Source: Gemmatimonas sp.
GTDB taxonomy: Bacteria; Gemmatimonadota; Gemmatimonadetes; Gemmatimonadales; Gemmatimonadaceae
DNA length: 64,000 nt
Direction: 5' to 3'
Assembly: GCA_011390935.1 (NCBI GenBank)
Contig: JAABRL010000001.1
Coordinates: 1-64,000 of the forward strand
Part shown: piece after piece, positions 26,720 to 34,720 of the stretch
Numbering within the stretch: position 1 is the first letter of the stretch
Layout of the letters: every line of letters begins with the position of its first letter
Notes under the pieces: generated by a model
What the model saw: only the letters and a program-made list of their open reading frames with translations
Databases searched by the model: none
Told to the model about the DNA's origin: nothing
Program-made: the position numbers and the translations under genes

Positions 26720-27639
26720 GCGCGACACCCGGCGAGCGGGGTCTCCAGCCCAGCCAGCTCGAGCGATCGCGTCCACAATGCGTCGGCGAGCGCCGTGTCA
26801 CGCGCCACCGCCGACGGTTCGATCTGCGCGCGCTGCACCCAGTAGCCACCGCTGCTGCTCCCGCCTTCAGGACTCGCGAGCAACCACGCGGCCGTGTCGG
26901 AGCCCGCCGCGTTGGAGATGGAAAACCAGTTCATGACCTGCCGCGTGATGCGACCCATGCGCCCGTTGTTAGCCGCGAAGCGCGACGCAACCAGCCCCGG
27001 GTGGATTGCGTGCACGCACAGGCAGCGGGACTCGACACGCGCGGCGAGCGCGCGCGTGAACAGAATGTTGGCGAGCTTCGACGCACCGTAGGCACGCCAT
27101 CCGGCAAGCGGCCAGTCACCGCGCAGGTCGGTCAGCGAGAGTTTGACGCCCACGTGCGCTCGCGACGCCACGTTCACCACGCGGGCCGGGCCCTGCTCAC
27201 CCGCCGCCGCCAGCAGGCTCGGCAGCAGGCGCAGCGTGAGCTGCACATAGGCGAGATGATTGAGCGCGAAGGTGCGCTCAAGACCATCACGCGTCAGCGA
27301 CCGCTCGAGGAAGAGGGCGCCGGCGTTGTTCACCAGCGCGTGTATCACCGGGTGGGCGGCGCGCAGTCGCTCGGCGAGCGCCACCTGCTCGTCCACATAC
27401 AGCAGATCGGCAATCTCGTAGGACACGGTCTCGGAACCGGTCCGGCTCATCAGCTCCGAGGCCACGTGACGGGTTTTCGCCTCGTTGCGCCCCACGAGGA
27501 CCACGCGCGCCCCGGCCCGTGTGCAGCGCTCGGCCAGCGCACGACCGATCCCGTCGCTGGCACCCGTAATGATCACCGTCTGCGCGCGCAGGGCGTCGGG
27601 AGCGAGGGCAGGCGAACTGAACGTGGGATCTGAGCGCAC
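26716..27639 (-). CDS. short-chain dehydrogenase/reductase (retinol dehydrogenase-like)
   Basis: A 307-aa SDR with the Rossmann motif TGASDGIGRAL (about residues 25-35), NNAGALF (about 109), a catalytic serine in NVASRAH and the YGASKLAN active site (Y-x3-K, about 188-195). The TGASDGIG and HPGLVASRF features resemble retinol dehydrogenase/WW-domain oxidoreductase-like SDRs, which act on lipophilic alcohols or ketones with NADP(H). The substrate is not predictable. The start is a GTG at 27639. The stop overlaps the start of the UbiB-like gene by 4 bp, so a shared role in lipid or quinone chemistry is a reasonable guess. Confidence 0.85.
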   Translation of the reverse strand: MRSDPTFSSPALAPDALRAQTVIITGASDGIGRALAERCTRAGARVVLVGRNEAKTRHVASELMSRTGSETVSYEIADLLYVDEQVALAERLRAAHPVIHALVNNAGALFLERSLTRDGLERTFALNHLAYVQLTLRLLPSLLAAAGEQGPARVVNVASRAHVGVKLSLTDLRGDWPLAGWRAYGASKLANILFTRALAARVESRCLCVHAIHPGLVASRFAANNGRMGRITRQVMNWFSISNAAGSDTAAWLLASPEGGSSSGGYWVQRAQIEPSAVARDTALADALWTRSLELAGLETPLAGCRA

Positions 27640-27722
27640 AACACACCGTGTGAGGAAGCGAACCGGGGGCGGCGCGAGACACGCGACACCCCGATATCTA
27701 CCCCAATGCCTGCGTCGCGGTG

Positions 27723-28433
27723 TCAGGTCCCAGTCGCGCTGAGAATGATCGGAGCCAGGTTGAGCGCGGTGGCTTGCACATTCTGCAAGCCGGGCTGATT
27801 GCCGAGCGTCCAGCGGAAGGTGATCTCGCCGGCCGTGTTGGTGGTGGCCGACGCGGGGTTGAGGCTGCCCCCGCCCGAGGTGACGGCCAGCGTGACGGCA
27901 ATGCCGGGGATCGGCGTGTTGTTCGCGCCCACGATGCGCAGCACGATCTGCACCGGAAGCGCCGCACCGGCCTTGGCCGTCTGGTTGTTCCCTTGCGCTA
28001 CGATCAGATCCGTCGGGATGATTCCGGTGGCCGTGATCGTGACCGGATCCACGCCCGGCACGCTGGTAAGCAGCTCGTGCGCGTCCTGATTGCCGCCGAG
28101 CATCCAGCGGGTCTGCACTTCGCCGTTGGCATCGCTCATGGCGGTGGCCGGGGTCACGGTGCCATTGCCCACCAGCACGGAGAAGCTCACCGGAACGCCC
28201 TCCACCGGCGATCCGTCCGTGGCGCGTACGCGCACCACGATGGGCGTGGGCAGCATCGTGCCGGCGGCCGCGGACTGTCGGTTTCCCTGAACGACGATCA
28301 GACCGGAGGCGGAGAGCGGCTCGGTGACCTTCTCACAGCCGAGTGCGACGGCCAGCGTGAAAGCGAGCAGCGCCGGACGGGCTCGGCGGCGGAGGGTGCG
28401 CCGAGTGGACGCGTTGACGGATACCAGCGACAT
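27723..28433 (-). CDS. lipoprotein with two bacterial Ig-like (Big_1-type) domains
   Basis: A 236-aa predicted lipoprotein. The N-terminus is basic (RRTLRRRARPALL), followed by the lipobox FTLAVALGC with Cys at about 32. Two tandem Ig-like repeats follow, each beginning with a similar strand (SGLIVVQGNRQSAAAGTMLP and TDLIVAQGNNQTAKAGAALP), with VPVSFSVLVGNGTVTP and IAVTLAVTSGGGSLNP in equivalent places. The second repeat ends at the C-terminus. It contains no enzymatic motif, so a surface-adhesive or structural role is likely. I chose the ATG at 28433 because the lipoprotein signal begins there; the longer frame to 28640 overlaps deoC. Confidence 0.8.
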   Translation of the reverse strand: MSLVSVNASTRRTLRRRARPALLAFTLAVALGCEKVTEPLSASGLIVVQGNRQSAAAGTMLPTPIVVRVRATDGSPVEGVPVSFSVLVGNGTVTPATAMSDANGEVQTRWMLGGNQDAHELLTSVPGVDPVTITATGIIPTDLIVAQGNNQTAKAGAALPVQIVLRIVGANNTPIPGIAVTLAVTSGGGSLNPASATTNTAGEITFRWTLGNQPGLQNVQATALNLAPIILSATGT

Positions 28434-28576
28434 GCGGGGCTTCCAGGGAAAGGACGAAGGGCCGCGAAACGGACGACACCTGAAGGTTTCGGCAGCGGTG
28501 CAGGCAAGGTTGAGCCAGACAATGCTGGGCCGGTGACGCCGAACACCCCGAAGCGGCGCCACTGGCCCCGTTTGGA

Positions 28577-28582
28577 TATCTT
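28577..28582 (+). promoter_or_regulatory. putative -10 hexamer for a leaderless deoC mRNA
   Basis: TATCTT, continued as TATCTTTG, sits 6 nt (TGATGG) before the deoC ATG at 28589. The extended form fits TAnnTTTG, the -7 element known from Bacteroidetes, a related phylum in the FCB group. No -35 box or Shine-Dalgarno sequence is evident. Confidence 0.45.
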
Positions 28583-28588
28583 TGATGG

Positions 28589-29632
28589 ATGACGTCAGCC
28601 AGCAGGCCCACGCCGGCCCACGCCCTTCGCCCCGTCGCATTGCACACCGACCGCCCCCCTCGGGTCGATGCCATCGGTGAGCACCCCGCGCGCAATCCGG
28701 GCTCGGCGCTCGATCTCGAGGTGGTGGCCGCCACGCACGTGAATCGCAGCGCCGCTGAACGACGCGCCGCCACCTTGCCCGCGCGTCGCACCGTGAAAAA
28801 GGAGTGGCAGGCGGCGTGGTTGTTGCGCGCCATCTCCTGTATGGATCTCACCACGCTCGCCGGCGACGACACCGCAGGCAATGTGAAGCGTCTGTGTGCC
28901 AAGGCGCGCCACCCGGTGCGTGCCGATCTGCTCGAGGCGCTCGGCGTCGCCGATCTCGGGCTCACGGTGGGAGCGGTGTGTGTCTATCACGCACACGTGG
29001 CCACGGCTGTGGACGCCTTGGTCGGCAGCGGGATTCCCGTAGCCGCCGTCTCCACGGGGTTTCCGGCGGGATTGTCTCCTATGCCGCAGCGCCTCGCGGA
29101 GATTCGTGCGTCCGTCGCGGCCGGCGCCACGGAAATCGATGTGGTGATCACGCGCGGCCATGTGCTGCGCGGCGACTGGCAGGCGCTCTACGACGAAGTG
29201 CGCGCGTTTCGCGAGGCCTGTGGTGACGCGCACCTCAAGACCATCCTCGGGGTGGGCGAACTCGGCACGCTCACCAACGTCGCGCGCGCCAGTCAGGTGG
29301 CCATGATGGCCGGATCCGATGTCATCAAGACCTCGACCGGCAAGGAAACGAGCAACGCCACGCTGCCCGTTGGCCTGATCATGGTGCGACAGATTCGCGA
29401 CTACCTCGAGCGGACGGGGCACGTCGTGGGCTTCAAGCCCGCGGGCGGTATTCGCACGGCCAAGCAATCGCTCGACTGGCTCATCTTGATCAAGGAAGAA
29501 CTCGGCGATCGCTGGTTGCGCCCCGATCTGTTCCGCTTTGGCGCCAGCGGTTTGCTCACCGATATCGAGCGGCAACTCGAACACTTCGTGACGGGTCGCT
29601 ATTCCGCGGCCCATCGCCACCCTATGGTTTGA
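28589..29632 (+). CDS. deoC: deoxyribose-phosphate aldolase, animal-type
   Basis: A 347-aa class I aldolase that cleaves 2-deoxyribose-5-phosphate to acetaldehyde and glyceraldehyde-3-phosphate in deoxynucleoside catabolism. The Schiff-base lysine is in GSDVIKTSTGKET and the second active-site lysine in VGFKPAGGIRT. EIDVVI and ELGTLTNV are also conserved. It is longer than the roughly 220-260 aa of typical bacterial DeoC. Blocks such as VKKEWQAAWLLRAISCMDLTT and the end FVTGRYSAAHRHPM resemble human DERA as I recall it. The aldehyde dehydrogenase gene starts 8 bp downstream and probably oxidises the aldehyde product. TATCTT stands 6 nt upstream of the ATG. Confidence 0.93.
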   Translation: MTSASRPTPAHALRPVALHTDRPPRVDAIGEHPARNPGSALDLEVVAATHVNRSAAERRAATLPARRTVKKEWQAAWLLRAISCMDLTTLAGDDTAGNVKRLCAKARHPVRADLLEALGVADLGLTVGAVCVYHAHVATAVDALVGSGIPVAAVSTGFPAGLSPMPQRLAEIRASVAAGATEIDVVITRGHVLRGDWQALYDEVRAFREACGDAHLKTILGVGELGTLTNVARASQVAMMAGSDVIKTSTGKETSNATLPVGLIMVRQIRDYLERTGHVVGFKPAGGIRTAKQSLDWLILIKEELGDRWLRPDLFRFGASGLLTDIERQLEHFVTGRYSAAHRHPMV

Positions 29633-29639
29633 GCCCGCG

Positions 29640-32039
29640 ATGACGACGATTCCCACTCCACCGCCCAGCCCGTCGGTGCGCGCGCTGTTCGACTCCATGG
29701 AGTACGGTCCGGCACCCGAGACCGATGCGCCGGTTCGTGCATGGTTGGCCGCGCACGGTCATCGTTTCCATCACGTCATCAACGGACAGTCCGTCGCGCC
29801 GTCGGAGAATGCGTACTTCGAAGTGCTGGAGCCTGGTACGGGGCAGCGGCTGGCCGAAGTGGCGCAGGGTAGCGCGAGCGACGTCAATACCGCGGTCGAG
29901 GCAGCACGCGAGGCGCTGCCGGCGTGGCGTGCGTTGAGCAGTCATGCACGGGCGCGCCATCTGTACGCACTGGCGCGCGCGGTGCAGCGTCATGCGCGTC
30001 AGCTCGCAGTGCTCGAGTCGCTGGACAACGGCAAGCCGATACGCGAAACGCGCGATCTCGACATTCCGCTCGTGGTCCGGCACTTCTACCACCACGCGGG
30101 CTGGGCGCAGCTGTTCGACACGGAGTTCGCCGGCTACGGGCCCGTGGGCGTGGTGGGACAGATCATTCCGTGGAACTTCCCGCTGCTGATGCTGGCGTGG
30201 AAGGTGGCGCCCGCACTCGCCGCCGGAAACACGGTGGTGCTCAAGCCAGCCGAGTTCACGCCGCTCACCGCGCTGCGCTTCGCCGAGATCGTGCGCGAAG
30301 CGGGACTGCCGAACGGCGTCTTCAATCTGGTCACGGGTGACGGTAGCACCGGCGCAGCGCTCGTGGAGCACCCTGGTGTCGACAAGCTCGCGTTCACCGG
30401 CTCCACCGAAGTGGGGCGCCGGTTGCGCACGGCGACGGCCGGCACCGGTAAAGCGCTCTCGCTCGAGCTCGGTGGCAAGAGTCCGTTCATCGTCTTCGCC
30501 GACGCCGATCTCGACAGCGTGGTGGAAGGGGTGGTCGATGCGATCTGGTTCAATCAGGGACAGGTGTGCTGCGCCGGCTCGCGTCTGCTGGTGCAGGAAG
30601 GCGTCGCCGACCGCCTGATCGACAAGCTCAAGGCGCGCATGGAACGACTGCGCGTGGGGTCACCGCTCGACAAGGCCGTGGACATGGGCGCCATCGTCGC
30701 GCCCGTGCAGCTCGACCGCATTCGCGAACTCGTGGCGCAGGGGGTGCAGGAAGGCGCACACTGCTGGCAGCCCACCTGGGCCGAACCAACCGATGGCTGG
30801 TTTCATCCGCCCACGCTGTTCACGAACGTGGAGCCGGCGTCCGCGATCGCGCAGGTAGAGATCTTCGGGCCGGTGCTCGTCACACACACCTTTCGAACGC
30901 CCGACGAAGCGGTGCAGGTGGCCAACAACACGCCATACGGCCTGGCAGCCAGCGTGTGGAGCGACGACATCAACGTCGCGCTCGACATCGCCCCGCGTCT
31001 CAAGTGCGGCGTGGTGTGGGTGAACAGCACCAATCTCTTCGATGCCGCCGCCGGCTTTGGCGGCTATCGTGAGTCCGGGTTCGGGCGCGAAGGTGGCCGT
31101 GAAGGCATGTGGGAGTACGTCCGCCCGATGCGTGTGCGAACCGCCGACGCCGCCGCCGCGCCGGGCGCCCGGACGGAGACGGACGCCGAGCCCGCCAGCA
31201 TCGATCGCACCCCCAAGCTCTATATCGGGGGCAAGCAGGCACGCCCCGATTCGGGGTACAGCCTGCCAGTGCTCGCGCCGGACGGTCGCCGGCTTGGCGA
31301 AGTGGGCGAAGGGAGTCGCAAGGACATCCGCAACGCCGTCGAGGCGGCCCACGCCGCCTCAGCCTGGGGGCGCAGTACCGGTCACGCGCGGGCACAGATT
31401 CTGTACTACCTCGCCGAAAACCTCTCAGCGCGCGCTGACGAGTTCGCGGCGCGCCTCGCCACGCTCACCGGGGGTGACCGCTCGGCGGGTCGGCAGGAGG
31501 TCGAGGCCTCACTGTCGCGCCTCTTCACGTACGCGGCCTGGGCCGACAAGTACGACGGGGCGGTGCACAACGTGCCGATCCGTGGCGTGGCACTGGCCAT
31601 GCACGAGCCGATCGGCGTCGTTGGTGCGGTGTGCCCGACCACGCACCCGCTGCTCGGCCTGGTGTCGCTCGTGGCGCCGCTGGTGGCCACCGGCAACACG
31701 GTCGTGGCGGTCCCCAGCGAATCTGCGCCGCTGGCCGCGACCGACCTGTACAGCGTGCTCGACACCTCCGATGTACCGGCGGGCGTGATCAACATCGTCA
31801 CCGGGCGGGCCGACGCGCTCGCCCGCGTCCTTGCCGAGCACGATGACGTGGACGCGTTGTGGTACGTCGGGAGTCAATCGGGAGCGGCCACGGTGGAGCG
31901 CGCCTCCGTCGGCAACCTGAAGCGGACTTGGACCGAGTGGGTTCCACGCGACTGGACCAACCCCCTGATCGGTGAAGGGCGCGAGTTCCTGCGCCGCGCG
32001 GTGCAGGTGAAGAACATCTGGATTCCGTATGGCGCGTGA
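29640..32039 (+). CDS. ALDH16-type two-domain aldehyde dehydrogenase
   Basis: A 799-aa protein with one complete and one partial NAD(P)-aldehyde dehydrogenase domain. The first (about residues 45-505) has N179 (IPWNFP), FTGSTEVGR (252-260), E276 in LELGGKS and the catalytic cysteine C310 in FNQGQVCCAGSR. The second (about 525-799) repeats the NAD-domain start (GVVGAVCPTTHPLL) but stops before a catalytic cysteine. This architecture matches the ALDH16 family, whose second domain is non-catalytic. It follows deoC by 8 bp, so acetaldehyde or glyceraldehyde-3-phosphate from deoxyribose breakdown is the likely substrate. A classical single-domain ALDH with an artefactual fusion is unlikely, because the frame is uninterrupted. 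Confidence 0.88.
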   Translation: MTTIPTPPPSPSVRALFDSMEYGPAPETDAPVRAWLAAHGHRFHHVINGQSVAPSENAYFEVLEPGTGQRLAEVAQGSASDVNTAVEAAREALPAWRALSSHARARHLYALARAVQRHARQLAVLESLDNGKPIRETRDLDIPLVVRHFYHHAGWAQLFDTEFAGYGPVGVVGQIIPWNFPLLMLAWKVAPALAAGNTVVLKPAEFTPLTALRFAEIVREAGLPNGVFNLVTGDGSTGAALVEHPGVDKLAFTGSTEVGRRLRTATAGTGKALSLELGGKSPFIVFADADLDSVVEGVVDAIWFNQGQVCCAGSRLLVQEGVADRLIDKLKARMERLRVGSPLDKAVDMGAIVAPVQLDRIRELVAQGVQEGAHCWQPTWAEPTDGWFHPPTLFTNVEPASAIAQVEIFGPVLVTHTFRTPDEAVQVANNTPYGLAASVWSDDINVALDIAPRLKCGVVWVNSTNLFDAAAGFGGYRESGFGREGGREGMWEYVRPMRVRTADAAAAPGARTETDAEPASIDRTPKLYIGGKQARPDSGYSLPVLAPDGRRLGEVGEGSRKDIRNAVEAAHAASAWGRSTGHARAQILYYLAENLSARADEFAARLATLTGGDRSAGRQEVEASLSRLFTYAAWADKYDGAVHNVPIRGVALAMHEPIGVVGAVCPTTHPLLGLVSLVAPLVATGNTVVAVPSESAPLAATDLYSVLDTSDVPAGVINIVTGRADALARVLAEHDDVDALWYVGSQSGAATVERASVGNLKRTWTEWVPRDWTNPLIGEGREFLRRAVQVKNIWIPYGA

Positions 32040-32046
32040 CGTTCGC

Positions 32047-32074
32047 TTGACGCTCCATCGTTGTATTGTGTGAT
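32047..32074 (+). promoter_or_regulatory. weak sigma-70-like promoter candidate for the M3 peptidase gene
   Basis: TTGACG (32047-32052) and TGTGAT (32069-32074) are separated by 16 bp, in the gap between the ALDH stop and the M3 peptidase ATG at 32117. Each hexamer matches the sigma-70 consensus at 4 or 5 of 6 positions. Transcriptional coupling with the upstream deoC-ALDH pair is an alternative. Confidence 0.3.
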
Positions 32075-32116
32075 CGGGGTCGTCGTGCCCCGCTGCTTCC
32101 TCCCTCCGCCGACTTC

Positions 32117-33883
32117 ATGATCGCCCTTCCCGAGTCTCCGGTCGCCTTCGCCGACGCCGCCTGGTCGGACATCGTCCCGTATTACGAGGCCTTGGTCAAT
32201 ACGCCGCTGGCCTCGCCGCCGGTCGCCGACGAGATCGAGCGGTGGCTGGCGACCTGGTCGCGGCTCGATACGCTCGTGGGGGAGGCGGGCACGCTGGCCA
32301 TGATCGCCTATACCGCCAACACGGCGGACGAGGCCGCGGAGCGCGCCTACCTGCGCTTCTCCATGGAGATCTTTCCGCTGCTCGAGGAGCAGCAGGTCCG
32401 TCTGGCGCAGCGTCTGGTCGAGACGGGTTGGTCGCGTCCCGACCTCGAGACCACGATCCGGCGCTTCCGCTCCGACATCGAGATCTTTCGCGAGGCCAAC
32501 GTGGCGCGTTTCGCCAGTCTCGAAGAGCTGTCCGCGGCCTACCAGAAGCGCACGGGTGGCCTGTCGGTGGAGTGGGAGGGGGAAACGAAGACGATTCCGC
32601 AGCTCGCGCCGTACCTCAAGGCGGCGGAGCGGGACGTGCGTGAGCGGTCATTCCGTGTAGGCGCGCAGGCGTATCTCGCGCATCGCGACGAGCTGGCCAC
32701 GCTCTTCGATCGCATGCTGGTGCTGCGACAGGACGTGGCGCGCGAGGCGGGCTTTCCGGACTTTCAGCGATACGCGTTCGCGGCCAAGCACCGCTTCGAC
32801 TACACCCCCGAAGACTGCGCGGGCTTCCACGAGGCCGTGGCGGAAGCCGTGGTGCCGGCCGTCGCGCGTTTGTACGAGCACCGCCGAGAGCGATTGGGCG
32901 TCGACACACTGCGCCCGTGGGATCTTGCCGTGGAGCTCGATGCCACCACGCCGCTGGTGCCGTTCCGGGATACCGCAGAGTTCGTCGCGGGTGCGCGTCG
33001 GGTGTTCGAGCGGGTCGACCCGGAGCTGGGCGGTTACTTCGACATCATGGCGCAGGAAAATCTGCTCGACCTCGAAAGCCGTCCCGGCAAGGCTCCCGGC
33101 GGGTACTGCACCGACCTCGCCTTCCGCGGCCGCCCCTTCATTTTCATGAACTCCGTAGGCGTGCCCGACGACGTGCAGACGCTGGTGCACGAGGCCGGAC
33201 ACTGCTTCCACGACTTTGCCACGCACAAACTGCCGTACGCCTGGCAGCGTCGTACGGGGCACGAGGCGGCCGAGTTGGCGTCGATGTCCATGGAGCTGCT
33301 CGCCATGCCGTATCTGGTGCAGCCCGATGGGTACTACACACCCGAAGAAGCGCGCGTGGCGTGGTTGGAGCACTTCGAAGACGTGCTCACCTCGCTCACG
33401 CACATTGCGAGCGTGGACGCGTTCCAGGCGTGGATCTATACGCACCCCGAGGGCGCCGACGCGGCCGCTCGAGATGCCGCATGGCTCGAGATCCGCGCCC
33501 GCTTCGAGCCCGTGGTTGACTGGTCGGGACTCGAGGCCGAGCGCGTGGCGCGCTGGTACCGACAGCTGCACATCTTCGAGCTGCCGTTCTACTACATCGA
33601 GTACGGTCTTGCACAGCTCGGCGCTCTGCAGGTCTTCCGCAACGCCGTGCGCAACGGCCCCGACGCGATCGAAGCGTACAAGCGCTTTCTCTCGCTTGGC
33701 GGCACGCGTCCGCTGCCGGAGCTCTACGCCGAGGCCGGCGTGAAGCTCGTGTTTGACACAGCCACCATGCAGGAACTCGTCGCGTTCGTCGAAGAGCGTA
33801 TTCTCGAGCTGCGCGGAGGGACCTCCACGCCCTTCGGCAACGCCGTCGCCTCGCGTCGTCCGTACACGGCGAACGTCAGCTGA
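32117..33883 (+). CDS. M3-family oligoendopeptidase (PepF-like)
   Basis: A 588-aa cytoplasmic zinc endopeptidase that degrades short peptides. The catalytic motif is VHEAGHCFHD (about residues 356-365), with the third zinc ligand probably the glutamate in ASMSMELLA about 25 residues later. The remainder is helical, as in M3 enzymes, and GGYCTDLAFRGRPFIFMN upstream of the zinc site is typical of PepF relatives. No signal peptide is present. I chose the ATG at 32117; the frame opens 51 bp earlier, but that segment lacks family character. It converges on the DUF502 gene with 7 bp between stops. Confidence 0.9.
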   Translation: MIALPESPVAFADAAWSDIVPYYEALVNTPLASPPVADEIERWLATWSRLDTLVGEAGTLAMIAYTANTADEAAERAYLRFSMEIFPLLEEQQVRLAQRLVETGWSRPDLETTIRRFRSDIEIFREANVARFASLEELSAAYQKRTGGLSVEWEGETKTIPQLAPYLKAAERDVRERSFRVGAQAYLAHRDELATLFDRMLVLRQDVAREAGFPDFQRYAFAAKHRFDYTPEDCAGFHEAVAEAVVPAVARLYEHRRERLGVDTLRPWDLAVELDATTPLVPFRDTAEFVAGARRVFERVDPELGGYFDIMAQENLLDLESRPGKAPGGYCTDLAFRGRPFIFMNSVGVPDDVQTLVHEAGHCFHDFATHKLPYAWQRRTGHEAAELASMSMELLAMPYLVQPDGYYTPEEARVAWLEHFEDVLTSLTHIASVDAFQAWIYTHPEGADAAARDAAWLEIRARFEPVVDWSGLEAERVARWYRQLHIFELPFYYIEYGLAQLGALQVFRNAVRNGPDAIEAYKRFLSLGGTRPLPELYAEAGVKLVFDTATMQELVAFVEERILELRGGTSTPFGNAVASRRPYTANVS

Positions 33884-33890
33884 CCGTTTT

Positions 33891-34481
33891 TCAGCGGGCG
33901 GACGAGGCGGGCCCGCTCCCCGCGTCCGCCTGCTGCGACGACAGGCCGGCCACGCCGCCGGAGACGATGAACGCCATGATGTCGGAGCTCGCCTTTTCCA
34001 GCCGTTCAATGCGCGCCGCTGCCACCACGACGAGCTGCCCGGAAAAGTTGTAGGAGTGCGGGCAGTACACGCTCACGTAGCCACTCAATCCGAGCGTGTC
34101 GAGCGATTCCTGCGTCACAAAGCCGAAGAGCCGGACCTGGCCGGCCTCGTCGAGGCGTACCGATACCGGCTGGTCGAACCGGCGCTTCTCTCCCACGAAC
34201 GCGTTGAGCACGTCGCGCACGGCGCCGTACAGCAGGCGCACGAACGGAAGCTTGTCGAACAGCCGGTCGAACACCTCGATCGCACTCCGTGTGATCAGGT
34301 TCGAGCCGAGGAACCCCACGAAGACGACAATCGCGATGGCGAGCGCGAAACCAACGCCTGGCGTTTCCAGGGCGAACAGGGAATCCACCGTGGTGACGAC
34401 CCAGAAAAACACCGCGACCGTGATCGCGATGGGGGCGAGCAGCACGAGGCCGCGTCCGAAGTAGCCGAGCAGTCGTCCCAC
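33891..34481 (-). CDS. DUF502-family membrane protein
   Basis: A 196-aa protein with two N-terminal membrane helices (about residues 9-34 and 43-64) and a soluble C-terminal domain. The pattern GYFGRGLVLLAPIAITV, GFLGSNLITR, PFVRLLYGAVRDV and QVRLFGFVTQES fits DUF502, a family of unknown function. The start is a GTG at 34481 with a good Shine-Dalgarno (AGGA, 6 nt upstream). The frame stays open to 34691, but the extra residues look non-coding. The 239 bp between this start and the divergent S9 peptidase gene hold no element I can support. Confidence 0.8.
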   Translation of the reverse strand: MGRLLGYFGRGLVLLAPIAITVAVFFWVVTTVDSLFALETPGVGFALAIAIVVFVGFLGSNLITRSAIEVFDRLFDKLPFVRLLYGAVRDVLNAFVGEKRRFDQPVSVRLDEAGQVRLFGFVTQESLDTLGLSGYVSVYCPHSYNFSGQLVVVAAARIERLEKASSDIMAFIVSGGVAGLSSQQADAGSGPASSAR

Positions 34482-34720
34482 GAAAATTCCTGACGCTTGA
34501 GCGGCCGGGCGGCCGATTGGTGCGGTGGGGGCCGCGCCACAGTGCGCAACACCCTCGGCGCCCGGCACGTAGCCGATACGGTGTCGCGCATGCAAGTTGG
34601 TGGAGTCGTTCGTCGGGAACCACCCCGACCACTCCGGCGCGTCCGATCGCGGCGTGCGGCCCGAGCCCCCGGTAGCAGGCGGGGCTCGCACCCCGAGCTG
34701 TCCTCTTACCCGTCCGACTC

